NCBI GenBank assembly: GCA_013399875.1
Contig: VXAZ01007587.1
Span: forward strand, 62,001-126,000
Reading direction: 5' to 3'
Length of the DNA stretch: 64,000 nucleotides
Source of the DNA: Gymnorhina tibicen
Taxonomy: Eukaryota > Chordata > Aves > Passeriformes > Artamidae
The first letter of the stretch is position 1. Each line of letters starts with the position of its first letter. Both the position numbers and the translations under genes were made by a program. The notes under the pieces are model-generated. The model searched no databases. It was not told the origin of the DNA and worked only from the letters and a program-made list of their open reading frames with translations. Positions 46,572-60,600 of this stretch are shown here, piece after piece.

Positions 46572-48383
46572 AACTGTCAGCATTTGAGAGCCACTGGGAT
46601 TAATATTTTGGAGAAAACAGGTAATTCATTTAAATCCAAGTTTCATGAGATCACTAGAGATAAAATAAGACCCGTTTTTGTACCCTAAGACTTCTATCTG
46701 ATGTTTCAGATTCAGACCTTTCCCGCTTACGTTTCTCATCTGTAAATAAGACCTGATAGTAGTTACTGATCCTCTAACAAAGGTATTGGAAAGGTAAACT
46801 AAGTAGCCACTGCCACTAGTATTACTACTGGTGCCAAGGAAACTAGAGCAAAGTAATTTTATAGTTTTCAACTCAAAGCTCAGTGAATGTAGTGGCTTTT
46901 GAGGACTCTAGACCAGACATCATTTGAGAGTTAATGAGTAATAACAGAAGAAGCAGAATATAGACATTAACTGGGTCAAATCCATGGTAGGATAACACGT
47001 AAGATTAACCATTAACATGCAAAGAGAGAATGCTTGCTGCTCTAAGAATTATCAGCATTTTATATTTACTAAAGCACCCTCAGCATTACAGAACTTGCTC
47101 CCATAAGCAAAATACTCTAAACTCCATTTCAGCATCAGCAGAGGGGAATGCATTGCTAAAAGACTTTGCAATGAAGGCCAGAATAATTAGAAAGCTACTA
47201 TCCACTTGACTCAATTCATATAAGGATTATCATTCACAAAGAAAAAAAATTCCTCCTCACAGTACACTAACTCCCCTCACCTCTGACCCACAAAAACCAA
47301 AAACCTCAAGCAACCAAAAAACCGACAATCCCCACCAACCACAGAAAAACCCAGATCCTAGAGCTAATCAGGCCATTCAGGAACTGGGTGCTGGAAAGAG
47401 CAAAAAGCTCCAAACAGGAAGAGGCTAACTTGGGATTCGTTCTTCTAGGGAAACATGAACTAGGACAGTAGACTGAACGTGCATTGTCTGGCAGAGCTGT
47501 AGAATCATACTTCCTGCATAATTTACTGCAAACACCAGCTTACATTTTATTCATCGCTTTGCAGCCAATAAATTACAGGACTGCTGACTCAACCTTGTTT
47601 TCAGAGACCAGCCTGTTGGTCAAACAAAAGTCAACATGAGAAAATACTGAAACTGGGGTGTTATATTCCACCACTAATTATGAATAACTGCATTGTATCA
47701 AGTAAGTTTTCTTTAACTCCAAATGGACAGGGCAAGATTCTCACTGTGATTTCAGGGGAATTAAATACTTGAGTGCTGATGAATTTCAACTGCATATGTA
47801 ACTCCTTAAGTACTTTTTTTATTTTTTTCTGGGCTGATGAAAGCTTTTAGGAATAATTATCATACATACTTAAAGAAATAGTTGACCTTTTTGAGTAGGG
47901 AAAGGGCAGACATTGTAAGAAACAAGCCTAGTATAAGGCTAAAAAAAAAAAAAAATTCTACCTGAAATTTTGCTATCACCAGAATAGGACTAAAAGCCAA
48001 GATGCTTTGTCCAACTTATTGCAACAGCCCAAACTTATCCCACTAGAAAATTAAATATAGGTTATGAATAGAAGATAGATGGACAAAACAAAACAGAAAC
48101 CCCAAACCAAACAAAAACCCCTCAAACAAACAAAAAAAACCCACCACCCCAAAACCCCACCAACAACCTAAAACCAAAAGCCCCCAAAACCTAATCTCTA
48201 TGTGCAAAATATCACAATTTAGGAAAAATTTTCCCACAATAACAATTCAAAGATTGTTAGACTAATCTAGTTTGGGAGGTAGAGTAGATTATCTTGGGAT
48301 GATAGGGAATCTCTTCTGCTGGAAGTTTGGGACAAATCAGAGCATCTATTCTAACACTCTCAGTGACACCCTGACAAAAAAAA

Positions 48384-48398
48384 CCTAACCCTAACCCT
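48384..48398. repeat. Short telomere-like motif (CCTAAC)n
   Basis: cctaaccctaaccct gives two and a half units of the vertebrate telomere hexamer after an A run. It is too short to be an interstitial telomere block of note. Confidence 0.8.
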
Positions 48399-51300
48399 CA
48401 AGTTCCCTCTAGGACCTACTTCTATAACTTAATGACAGGGAGAAAGGGAAAAATGCCCCCCCCCTTCTATGCCTCTTGAGAAAAAAGCAACCAATTTCCA
48501 ACAGTCAGGCTCCTACAAGAGTTACAAAGAAATTATTATGAAACGTGATTTGAATAACCATGACTTGATTAAAAATATCCAGTCAAGTGTTTCTTTTCCA
48601 GCAGAGGGCAGTGCACAACCAGCAACCACCCATCAAGACTCAAACCGAAGGTTTTGAGACCGATAATTAATGCATTTAACATTGGACTGGCTCTAACAGA
48701 ATCTTATCTGTGTAATCTGAATTACACAGTTTACATACAAGAGGCAACTTCTGTGGAATGATGTTTGTGAAACTTCCGTTCCTGCTAAGTAGAGAAACAA
48801 AAAAAGGGAAATATCTCTGTCTGAAGCCTTACTGACATCACTGATGATCTTTGAGTTGGATGACAAGTCCGTAATGACAGAGATGTGTAAAGTCCAAGTC
48901 GGCCACGTGGGCATACTCCTTTTCTCCTCAACAAAACACATTCCATCTGATAATTCCACCTTCTGCGATACAGTTGCCCTTGCTGCAGTTGCAAAAAGTG
49001 TGGAAAAGAAGTCCTCAAACCACCCTACAGACTCAAAAAGGACCTCCTGATCATGCGGTGCCTTAGTGTCAGGCATTCCTCCCAGTTCTGATACTTAATG
49101 CTGTCAGGCAACGTAGAAACCCAACAAACTTTCTGCTCACAAGTCCCAACTCGCTTCCCAACAGGCAAGTCTCTGCAGGAGTGTGATACACAGCACGAAC
49201 AGGAATACACTGTTGGCAAGTTTTCCAGTGAGGTGGGGATTTCTCTAATATATTTCCATGTCTAAAAAAGACTGCTTGCAAGGAAATTTCACTGTCATCA
49301 GGAAAAACTGTTTCCCAAACTGTGGCTACTTGTCATGCTAACACAGATTTTTTTCTAACTTCTCCTAAACATACATACACACATACAAACTTTACTTTTG
49401 ATCACCCTCTTACTGGAGTATCTTCAGCCAATAGAATGGTGAGAGTCAAACACCCACACCTATACTGGATTGGCATCCACAATATTATGAATTTGTGCAA
49501 TTAACTATACAAACTGTGCATCAATAAATCTCATAACCTGATCTAAGTTCCCTCAAGTTGAATTAAACCCACAAAATATTGTCCCATCTTGCAAAGCTAT
49601 AGATAATGATCAACACACTGGAACATCATCAAAATTTTATTTTCAGTTGCACTAACCAAAGCCATGATGAATGAAGGTAATTTCTATGACAGTTTGCTTT
49701 CTAACAAAATCAAGGAAGAGTAAAAGTAGGGAGAAAAATTAACACTGTGGGGCTGAGACAAATAAATCCTTCAGCAGAACTTCACAAGAGACTCCTTTCC
49801 TGCAGCTGTAACTTCCTTAAACCAGCAACAGTTTTTTCAAGTCTGAATCTAAATATAAACTTCCCTCATGACCATGCTGAACAGACAATCAGTCATAAAT
49901 TTTGCAATTTTTCCACTAATGGAATAAAATACAACTCCAAAACCTCAGGCCATAGTAATATTTATCAACTCACTGCTGATAAATATTTCTGTAATTATTA
50001 AGCACTATTTCCACAGGAAATGCTTGAAAGGTTTCCATGAAAGGAGGAGAGACATCTCTTTTTCTTTCTTTTCACCCTGATATAGCTTTGATGATTACAG
50101 CACAGATTTCTATGAAAAGATCCTGAAGTATTTATAGTGAATAGGAATGGGACAGAAAGCTATCTTTAGTTCACATGAATGTCATCAAAATGACTCACAA
50201 AAAGTTCTCTGGCACACTCAAATCTGCCAGCACTTGATTTTTTCTCTCCTGCTGCAGGAATCTGTTTCATGGATGTGCGGACTCAGGGTGTGGGAAGAAC
50301 CTGCAGAGACTACCAATGGATCTATTATTTGGTTCATAAAACTTGTAAAAATCTCACAGAATGCACAACGTGCTATTGTGTCCCTGAATCTCTTTCATGA
50401 CTTGGGTAGCAGCCTGACTCAAAGCAGTCTGGCCTGTTTTCACTTCTACCATAAAAGGTTTTTTTTTGAAAGAGCCATTTAACTGTGACCATGGTTTCAG
50501 CAGCACTGTGAATACAAAGGAAGAGTTGAAGCCATATGGACACTTCAGTATACTCAGACTTCAGATAATCAGTACATTTTTCCCCCCTTAGAACTTGCTT
50601 TTGCATAATTAGCTCTCTTTATATACTGAATGAATTAATACATCAGTATTCAAGATGTAGTAAACTGCAACTTGTGAGCAATGTAATTTACATTAAAGAA
50701 TTAGAGACCACAGCTCATCAATAGAGAACATTCTCTTAAAAAAAAAAAATTAATTCTATAATCAGTGTTTTCTGTCTTGTATTTTGAGCAGAATAAAACA
50801 ACAGAAAAAACCAATTTATTTTGCCTTTCCTCTGTTCAGAGTATTTCTGAATACAAGGATTTATTTATATTATTTTCAGTGACCAGCTTTCAGCAAGGAA
50901 AGGTTTGTTAAAAAGCAAATTGCTACACTCAGCTTCAAAGTTTACCATCAGTCTATCTGCTTGTAGTCACTACAGCCACAACAAACATCATGACGTTCTT
51001 CTCACTGGGAACCAGCACACAACCAAAACCAGCACTCTGAACCCTGTGTTATTCTTCCTCAAGACCAAATGAATTCTCCACATTCTATTTATAGCACAGT
51101 CCAGCTCTGAAGAGATGTTGATCACTCCCCAGCAGGAGCACATTCTAAGCAAGTATTAATTACCTTTCTTATGGGACTCACAGGAAACTCCAGTAGCATG
51201 TTTGCACCACTGCAGAAACAGCGTTGATTTGCAACTGTGAAGCTGCACGGTCAGCTCTGTGCCCAGGTCTTTTCATAAAATTACTTTTTAAATCTAGCTA

Positions 51301-51418
51301 GTTTAAAACTAGCTGCTTCTCTTGAAGGACAATAGGTACGACTGTGCAGCCTGATAAAGTGGATCAGTGATGAGAATGGCACCTATGTGAATATTTCAAA
51401 ACAGCCACCTACAATTAG

Positions 51419-51802
51419 TGTGTCAGGGAGCAACAGGAGTGCGGCTGCTCCCTACGGGACAGCGACCCGGGAGCACAGGGTGGGCAACGTGCTCACAACA
51501 AGCTGCAGTCCCCCAGCACCCAGACCCAGCCAAGGTGAGCAGGGTGATGACACCAACAGGTCCTATCACATTCCGGAGAGCCTCAGGCCAGAGAGGTAAC
51601 AGGCCAGGTATAAAGTCTGTCCCGAGCTTCCCACACAGCACTTGGGAAACAGGGCTAGAGGCAGGCACACCCACTGAACAACTCCGGAGGGGTCTGAAGG
51701 CTCCAGCCTGTGCAGCCCGTGCTCAGTGGGTGTGGGTGGAGCTCCCACGTGAAGCTGGCCAGGACACTTGAGAACAATTTGTGCCCTCAGGGCCCTGACA
51801 CA
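51419..51802. mobile_element. GC-rich element with 10-bp terminal inverted repeats, class unresolved
   Basis: About 380 bases clearly GC-richer than the surrounding intron. The left end tgtgtcaggg and the right end ccctgacaca are exact reverse complements. The flanks carry tacaatt close to both ends (left tacaattag, right gtacaattt), compatible with a target-site duplication. An internal tataaag near 51609 would fit the U3 of an LTR starting TG and ending CA; alternatively this is a non-autonomous DNA transposon. It has no convincing coding capacity: the 117-codon + strand frame (51418-51771) matches nothing I know. Confidence 0.6.
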
Positions 51803-54566
51803 GTACAATTTGCTCGGGACTGTAACTCTTGGGTAGAATTGCCAGAAGCCAAACTACCCTAACACGACTTAAATTTGTGCCATGTATTACTTTCAAGATA
51901 ATGCAATTTTTTCAAGGCAAATTGATCCAAAGTCTCTATTCTCTTTACAGCCTGAAGAGCAATATGAGAGAAACAAGAACCAGTATCAAGACTTTACAAT
52001 TACAATCTACAATTAGTTCGTGTTAGTTTTTATGTATGAGTGATACACCACACATGCTTCATACTCAAGTTTATATGTGTTTTCGGGCAGTAAATCAACA
52101 CGTCTCTGTTGAGAAACAATATTAACTATATTTTCCTGTGCACCAGAAATATAAATCTCTCACTCAGAACTTTCATATCCTGAATCAGCAAAATATGATT
52201 CCCAAAAGTGCTCGTTTTCTCCCTCTTCTCTTACTCTTTTTAATTTAAAGGTATTTTTTCCCACTTAAGCAACGTCTGTCAAAGCCTCCCTGCTAGTTCA
52301 AACTACATATGTACAGATTACATACCAAGGAGACTTGTGCAAATGGCAATGGTGGTATAAACATGCTAGAGAAATCTGTTTTTTCAGCTTGAGAAGATTA
52401 GCGTTCTGCATTTTATACCTAACACTGCCACCATAATGTATTCGAGGATCTGGAAAATTTATAAACATTAATATAGTAGTTACAATAGGGTAAGTTATAG
52501 AAGACAATGAACACATACTGGATAAAACTGAAGCCAACAAAGGGAGTCCAAGATCCTGCTGGTATGAATTCACCCACAACTTTTACAGTTAAGAGATAAC
52601 TGATAAACAAAATATTGATGAGAGACCTCCTTTATTTATGATTGATTGATTTCTGTAAGAACACATTTCTGGAATCAGTTTTGTTAGCAACACAGACTTT
52701 TACAGACAAAAAAATGTTTTGGGAAGTTATATTTATTAGAAAGCAATTTCTGCATATTTTTCAAAGCTGTAGTTTGAGATTTCTTGTCTAAAATTCCTGT
52801 TATAATACCACCGAACTAGGGTCCAAACTCGCAGTTCACTAAAGGTAGGGATATATATAGGAAAAACTGAAAAAGGAAGGGGAAAAGAAGGGATTGGTAA
52901 CCCTTGTATTCTCCCTCTTAAGACTCCTTAAAGCCTCTTTTCCTCAGGCTTTCCTCCTCAACATCAAAGTTTTAATAACTAAGCTTAGCACCACTGCTAC
53001 TGACAAGAGTCCAAGACAAGCTTCTACTAGAAAAGATCAGAAACCACATTTATAAGTCAGAACTTGCTGCAACAAGACAAGACACACATATTGATGAATT
53101 GGCACATGATACCTCTGCCTTCTACTTAGTCACATTATTAAAACTGTAACAGCATACTCGGTACAGCACAGGGCAAGATACACAGTAAATCAAATACAGC
53201 AATTAACATGTCCACCACTTTGTTGCCTCTGGCATCCCCTCTTGAGAAGACTTCTGGCCTTCTCTTCTCTACTTTACCATATCCCAGCTTTAGGCTGGGA
53301 TTGAGGCCAGGGACCTCGCAACACTGAGCTACCTGTTCAGAGCAGAAATCCAGCAGCTGTTCTGAGAGTCCTGTGGCAGCCACTTTTCCAGGGACCTTTG
53401 TGTTCTGCTCTTCCCCTTCTCTTCTACAAAACCCCAATTCCTACATCTACCCCAACCCTAGGCAGAGGACTCTGCCACACTTTCAGACAATTACTTTCCT
53501 TTGACAATCCTCTCTCAACACTGCATTGCAATCTTCTAGTTTACTTCTTCAATCAGCCTGAACCCTAACCTGGGCACCTCTTCATTTCCCTTAACTATGA
53601 GCATCCACAGGGGGAATTCTAGCAGCAAAACCCCATTGAACTGGTTCTCCTCAGTCTCCTCCTCACCTGAACTTCTAACCTGTAGTAGAAATGCAGGTGT
53701 CTGAGAAATTTAGGCTGTCCACATTAATAACTATAGAAATATCCTATGTCAAGGATAACCTGTGTTCATCTGACACTTCTCAGGAAACAGAAAAGGCAGG
53801 GAACAAAGCCCAACAATTAGAGAAGCCCATTGTTGAATGGCTTCAACATTGTTTAACTGGCTAAAATGAAGATTTTTGCAAGGTTCTGAGGAATAATATT
53901 GACTTAAACAAAACATGTTGAAAAGTACTAATTCAGTAACAACTACAGCATTACAAGAGACTCCCAGTACAGAATCACATCTCTAAGGCTTCTCCCAAAG
54001 TCTCTACATTGCCAGTCTGGGATTGATTTTTGAATACAATTTATGAATGCTCCAGAGTACTTTTTATTTACTCTGACAAAATACACACACTGATCTTGTG
54101 CAGGAGATCTCACAACAGGAGAACAGAACACACAACTTTTCCAGGGTTCCAATTACTTTTTTGGACCAGAGGTGAATTTTTAACTGTAAATGTAGTAAGT
54201 ATAATGCTAAAACTGTAAACCTAAATTTGACATTTTTATGATATTTTCAGATGTGATTCTTTACTTCCCCAGAAATCCATAAGCAAAAAATACAGCTTCT
54301 TTTAATCGGCTAACAAAAGCAAGAATTTAAACAGTCACCATGTAACTCTAAAGAAACCCCAATATAAAAATGCAACCTACACCCAAAGTACAATGCCCAC
54401 AGGTATTTCACTGAAGCTTTAAGAAAACAGTCTGACATGTATAATTAGTTTCTCTGTACCAAAAGATAGACAGCTGCACTATTTACCTACAAATGACTGG
54501 AAATGCTCTGTCAGTGCTGGGTATACACCAAATAAAATATTTTGAGGGTAAGAAACAGTACCTTAC

Positions 54567-54606
54567 CTTAACATATTCCAATGTAGGATCCAGAATATTC
54601 TGATCT
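54567..54606 (-). CDS. BCAR3: BCAR3 40-nt exon, end of N-terminal region
   Basis: The - strand acceptor ttcttacag is followed by one base completing a codon and 13 codons, DQNILDPTLEYVK, then donor gtaagg. In human the equivalent is DPHLLDPTVEYVK just before FSRERH, so the junction VK|FSRERQ is conserved. The exon is too short to show as an open frame. The exon before it, with the bulk of the N-terminal region, is not in the remaining 9.4 kb as far as I can see. Confidence 0.9.
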
Positions 54607-57600
54607 CTGTAAGAAAATGGTACCAGGAGAGACAGGACAGAGAAACAAACAAACAAAAAATGGTGAGTCCAAATATAGCCTCATACTGAAGAGATGCATT
54701 CATATGAGCAATATGCTACTACTCACACTAAAATCCTCATTAAAAGCTGTGTGTTAGAGCTTGATGGCCTATGCTATCTAATTTTTAACAAATCTATAAA
54801 TCACTGATTTCTTCTAGAAGGACAGGTAGTGAAGCCAATAGTAATTAATTTGAGAAATAATTATACCATTTCAAGCAAATAAAAAGAATCTTGAAATTCC
54901 AACAGATGGCTGAAATACTTACTTTCCACCTGAAATATTTTAAATAAATTTAAAAGAGAGCTTTCCCAATGGCTTTTGAATTTATTTCTTCGCTTTTATG
55001 TTTTCCCATTTAAGCTGCTGCCTCTGATAGCACTGGGAGGGCAGTGCTAACAGGAAATAGAAAGTACTACCATTCGCTTTCTATATATATAAAGAAAAAG
55101 TTCTCAAAATAATCATAATTTCAGCATCACAATTACCTGAAAGTCAGATAATCAAGTCATTGCCCTAATTTAAAAATAAAATATCTCATCATAGGTTTTC
55201 TATACAGACAGATGGCAAAGGGCACAGAAGCCTAAGTGAAGAGCCTTGCACTGTTACAACTCTTTCCATAAAATATATGTTTATTTCTATTTCAAAGCAT
55301 TTTGTATATTTGTTTTTATTTGAGAACTAGCAGGTTAACAGAGTTTGCAGTACACGACAATGTTTTCTACAGAACCTGGGATGACATACATGGTGCTGCC
55401 CTTATCTACAAACATGTAACAGGCACAATGAAAACCATGCAAACTGAGAGAGGATCAGGCACCTGTTACAGCAATCAAGTTTGCCACTTGGACAACGGAT
55501 ACTCTAAATTTAGAAACAGGATCCTGTTTGGTGGAAGCTGTTACAAAGATGTAACACTGGAAACCTAATAAGCATAACTTCAGAAATGTAGAAATTGGGT
55601 TATATTGGAATTAATCAATACAGAAAACAATCTCTGAATTCCCTGAGTTGTTTTGAATGTAACTGCATATCATCTGAAACTATATTATTATTTTATAGTC
55701 AGTTTTTAGTCTGGTTCCCTAACAGCTTTTAATCCAGAATACCAGAATACTGAGCCTTCTCCATAAAATGATGGTGTTCAACTGTTCAGGCTGTATTCAT
55801 GTATTACTGTTTCACATTATCTCAGTACTTATCAAGGGTCAAGTTCCATTCTCAACTGATGTTTAAAAGAATAAAAAGCTGGAAAATTCAATGGAAATAG
55901 AATTTGGACCCTTTGAAACTTTTTCCTATGCAATATACAAAAAAGGGTCAGCTTGGTAACTGTATGAGCATAAAGCACATTACAAGCATAGCAGAGATCA
56001 TAGAGGTGAAGCACAGAGGAAAAAGAAAAGAAAGCTTCTAAACAGAAGAGATGTTTCCCTTCTCAGCACTTTTCAATTCGACTGGGGAAAAAAAAATCCC
56101 ATTTTTAATCAGTTCAGCAAAGTCATTAAGCATGCCTGAATTCTTCTCACATTCAAATGATCTGTGGGAAGTTGTTCCAGTACCAAATGCTCCTGAAAAA
56201 CTTTGCCATTTAGTTCTTTGCTTGCCTGTGGAATCTTTCAGGACAAAGGGCCTACCAGCACACCCAGCATGTGCAACACACTCTGAAAGAACAAACCTGC
56301 TTCCTCAGGCAGTGAGCACGTTTTGTTATGGTCTGCACTTACAACCTCCACTCCTGCAGACCAGCCTTCCTACAGACTCCACTGTTCCCACCTTCTGCTG
56401 CAAGGCAAATGATCTTTAGGATAGATCAAGCCAAACCAAAATGAAAGAGGTAGAAAAGCTTTAGGACAAAACAGTTTATTTACTGATATATAAAGCAGGA
56501 CATCCAGAAGAGAGCAGAGAAAGAAGTGTCCTACATTTCTTTAAGCATCCACATGACAAAAGTGCTTTGAAAACGTTTGGCTTTGGGAAATGGATGGGGT
56601 AACAAGTATCTTCACAAGTACTGTAGTATTTTATCTGGTAAGCTGTTCCACAACAAAATGTACAAAATCCTGCAATTCACCATGAGTCATATAGAAAGAT
56701 GTTTATGTTGGAGCCCTGCACATCTCAGATACCTGTCTCCAAGCTGATCTATCCTCTCTCTCCCCATATTCCCTTGTTATCTAAGCCTCCATCTCTGCAC
56801 AATTTTTTTGAAGCTATTTTCAAGGAATGGTAACTTTCATTGATGTGCAGCAACTAATAGTAAAGATTAACTACTGTGTTTTCCTGTCATTCGATTCCAC
56901 CACAGTACTGTCACATTACATGCAGAAAACCAGATTAAGCAGTTAGCCCAAATAACTAGAAGGAAACCAAATAAAACTAACTCCTGAATCTCAGCTCTCT
57001 GTTAGCAATGATGATGTGTTTCTTTATGCCATGTGCTCCCAGTGAAGGAAATTATAATGTCATGAAGTTAAGAAAAATATAAAGCACATTTTTTCCTTTC
57101 CATTTTCCCTCTCAAAGAATATTAATAAAAAATGGTGAACCCACAGTCTCACTTACTATATTAGAAGGTCTGCAGAAAAGAAAATTAATACTTTCAGATG
57201 ACTAACATCAGACGAAAGATAGTGGCCCGTTCTGGCATCCCTCAAAATCAGTTTAACTGAGGGTTTGTTTCAATGATACTAAATTCTTATCTTTCATCAG
57301 ATTTTATTACCTTTCAAGTAATGCTAATGTTTATCTTCATAATAAGCTTGACTTTACAGCTGTATTCATTTGCACCTGTTTACCTACAACATTCATGTGT
57401 TAAGAGTCTGCACATAAGGCAACCAGTCCTGTGTAAACTGTGGGTTCACAGACTGGATTTTATTAAGTATTTTAGCTTCCTAATAATCAGATGAGACCTG
57501 CTTCCATTCAGATAAAAAGCATATTTAATACAGAATGATGTCCCTGGAACAGATAAGTTTTCAGAATACCTCAAGCTGAGGTAAGTATGCAGTAGGACAC

Positions 57601-60600
57601 ACAGTATTGGCTTCATGCTCTTTCCATATCCTTCTGTCACAGAAAGGAATTTAAGACTCCCACATCTATTTTGGGTATTCATACTGCTGCCGCCTCTTGC
57701 TGTCACCTCGTTTTGTGACACAACAAAATCCCCTTCCAGCATGTTTTTGCTCATAGGAACAAAAAAGAAGAAAAAAAAGCACCTGACTTGCTACATGTAA
57801 TTAAGCCCTTCTCCTGAGCAGTGTAAGTCCTCTGCTGACCCTCCTCCACATGCACAAGGTCTGTGTGGAAACTGTGGTAGTGAAAACACTCCTTCAGTAA
57901 TATCTGACCACTAAAAGAAAGCATCACAATCCTAGCCCTCATGATTCTGAGGCTTTTCCTAGCCAGAAACACATTCTCTCTAGAGACTGACATCTGACAA
58001 CACCTTTTTCAATGCTGGCTGATCTTGCAGACATACAATCCTTTAATTTCTCCCTAGTAGTCCTTGGAAATGATCTCAATTTCTTTTCAGTCCAGCTTTA
58101 AGATTCCTATCAAGATTCTTATGTGCTTTTTTTTCATGTATGTGTTTCTTGCTGGTACAGCCAAGAAAATACACAGAGCTTGCAACAAGTGTGGAGCTTC
58201 AGGAACTCCAGAAAAAGATGAATGCAAGACAACAAAAAACGTGAAGTTGCTCTCTTGCTTCCCTCTTCTTCTCCCCGTAGCAATGTTTTTTGCAACAATG
58301 AAGAGTTTGGTGTCATACTGGTTGGCATTGACTGTCTATGAGCAAGTACTGATACACTGACCACTATGAGAAACAATGTAATTTCTCAGAAAATAGGAAT
58401 TATCGTTCTATGAGGACCCCTTCAAAATATAACTAGAGCTGAGATGAGAAAAGGGAATGAAATTCAGCTGTTATTGGATGCTATTTCTCCACTTCCCAAC
58501 ACCTCTAAATGACAGTCAAATGTGTGGGAATAATTAAAAGATTTTTAAAAAAAAGCCCTTTTGAGGTTGTCACCATGAACAGTCACTGGCTAAAATGAAG
58601 AAAAAAAAAAATCATTATAAGCAACTTGAATCATATTTCTGCGGTGACACACTAAATACTGCTATACTACCAACTTCAAATCCTACAGGGATTTGAAGAC
58701 AATGAGCAATCAAACATGAAAATTGGGTAAAGAAAACTTTAACATCTGCGTAACTAGTCACTCTTTTAAAATATTTGATAAAATTCTTACGTACTCAAAA
58801 TCAATGCTGCAATTGAAAAGCTGAATCCTGGCGTTCAACACTGACATCCATTATTCAGTTCAGTGGGCGCCAGAGAATAGCCAGAATTTCAGTAACTCAG
58901 ACATAATCTGTTTTTCAGACTCTGCGGTTTGTCCAATAGTTCTCTATATGACTGCTTCAATAAAAAATCCTTAAGCTGATATCCCGTAATCTTTAGCTGT
59001 TTGATTCTATGAAAACCTCCACCTTTCCAACATTGTACATTACCTCCTCTCATCATTGTTGCTATCAAAAATCCTGCAACATGCAGACCTTGACACACTA
59101 AGCCCTATTAAGCATCTGCTTTTTCCAGGCCCTTGGCATTCTCACAGACCAATCAGCTACGATTATAAATTAGCTGTGATAACTTTAACAAAATTTACGT
59201 GCAGACACAACAGTATCATCAAGTTGCCCAAATCCTCACTATCATTCAACTCCCATATTACAACCGTTCTTACAGTGGTGGAAACTGCTGAGTGGCCCTG
59301 AATCAGCTTTGTGCTACTTCACACTTTTACAACTGAACTTGTGGGAAAAACACTGAGACACATTGCCAGTATTTGACAAATGAAAACATGTTTGTTCGTT
59401 TATTTTAAAGTGACTTTTGCTGGGGACATTTTCAAAAGCATCTCCTTTCTACCCCATTGAAAGAGAGATCACGAGAAGAACTATCTTCTCAATAGTTCCA
59501 ACACCAACGGTGCCAATGCCAAATCTGAGTAAAGGCAATAGAGGCTCAAAGGGAGCCTAAGGCCCTGAAAATGTACCAAGCTGTTGCATGGCTGCTAACA
59601 CAGACAGAACTGCTGTAAAATGACCAGATGGGATCAAATGCCTTCTTCAATTTGTGTCTTTGAAACCTCTCCATCTCTGCAGATTTTTGAAATACACACT
59701 ACTTAAGTATGAAGGTGCAAGTTTGAGCATGCTGGACACGGCGTGTTTCAGTATATGTAGTGCAGACTGATGTTACTTGTACTGTAAACTAGAGTAAAAG
59801 ATCCACTGATTTTATCCCCCAGCAGCTTCTGCTTCTCACACGCACTCCTGCTACATTCCTAAGGGCATTCCACCCTTCTGTCTACAGCTGCACAGCACCA
59901 TGGACATGACTCATTCAAACACCAGTGGGAACAAGTGCGCAGTGCTATGACTAACTGTGTAATGACCTGCAGTTCACACAAGAACAGCAGGAACTCTTCA
60001 GTAATTAAAACTCAAGAAGAGATGCAATGTACTTTTCCTTGAATTAAATGAAATCTCACCTTATTCCTATTTGTTCACAATGCTCCAGCAGTGATAATGT
60101 TTCAGCCATTTACTTTTACCACTTCAATCTGCATTCCTCCAACTCGCTCCAGTTTACCTATTGCAGCAGAAAAATCTACACCATTTCTTCTACCTTTTCC
60201 AAAAGATTTTCTGCTTCTGCACCACGCACAGTACCAGTCTCTAAGACCTGTTCAAAAGCTCAGACTAGACATATCCATTCTTTTTTCTCTATTTTCCTTA
60301 ACATTTAGGGTTACCAGAGCCAAAACTCTGTCCTTCAAAGCACTTCTGAAATCTTTTATCCCAAGACCTATTCTTGGGATGTAATGGTTGGGCAGCAAGA
60401 CTATGGCTTATCCAAAACAGACACTGTTACTACAAACTTGTTTATATACGTGCTGTTGCCTGTTGACTTGTATCTTGAGCTGGCAACTCTTTACAGAGAG
60501 TGTTTCAGTTGCTGTGCAGTTATCCTGAATCCAGCGCCACAAAATTTTAAGTGTTCTAAATCAATATAACCTTACAAAATGAATACGCATATTCCAAAAA

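Larger units (their letters stand above)
39850..54566 (-). other. BCAR3: BCAR3 large intron, second part, about 14.7 kb
   Basis: AT-rich. It contains a 20-base poly(A) run near 40288, a CR1 3' end at 46446-46571, an (ATC)n tract near 46167-46182, A/C-rich runs at 47277-47350 and 48085-48190, a short telomere-like motif at 48384-48398, an open-frame-dense block at 48693-49281, and the GC-rich TIR element at 51419-51802. No conserved exon recognised. Confidence 0.75.

Noticed and set aside
48043..48237. - strand frame rich in Gly, Phe, Leu and Trp that looks like a membrane protein
   Set aside because: The composition comes from the A/C-rich simple-sequence run; it is low complexity rather than a gene.
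48384..48398. Telomere-like CCTAAC repeats as an interstitial telomere or fusion site
   Set aside because: Two and a half units are expected by chance in sequence this A/C-rich; a fusion scar would be much longer.
51418..51771. 117-codon + strand open frame
   Set aside because: It lies in the GC-rich TIR-bounded element, where stop codons are rare by composition. No protein family is recognisable, and overlapping frames on the other strand are equally open.
53138..53437. 99-codon - strand open frame
   Set aside because: I considered it as a BCAR3 exon because of strand, but it matches no part of the protein and shows no convincing acceptor/donor pair with the right phase.
56051..56419. 122-codon + strand open frame
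   Set aside because: It is antisense to BCAR3 in an intron, with no motif, repeat or splice support.
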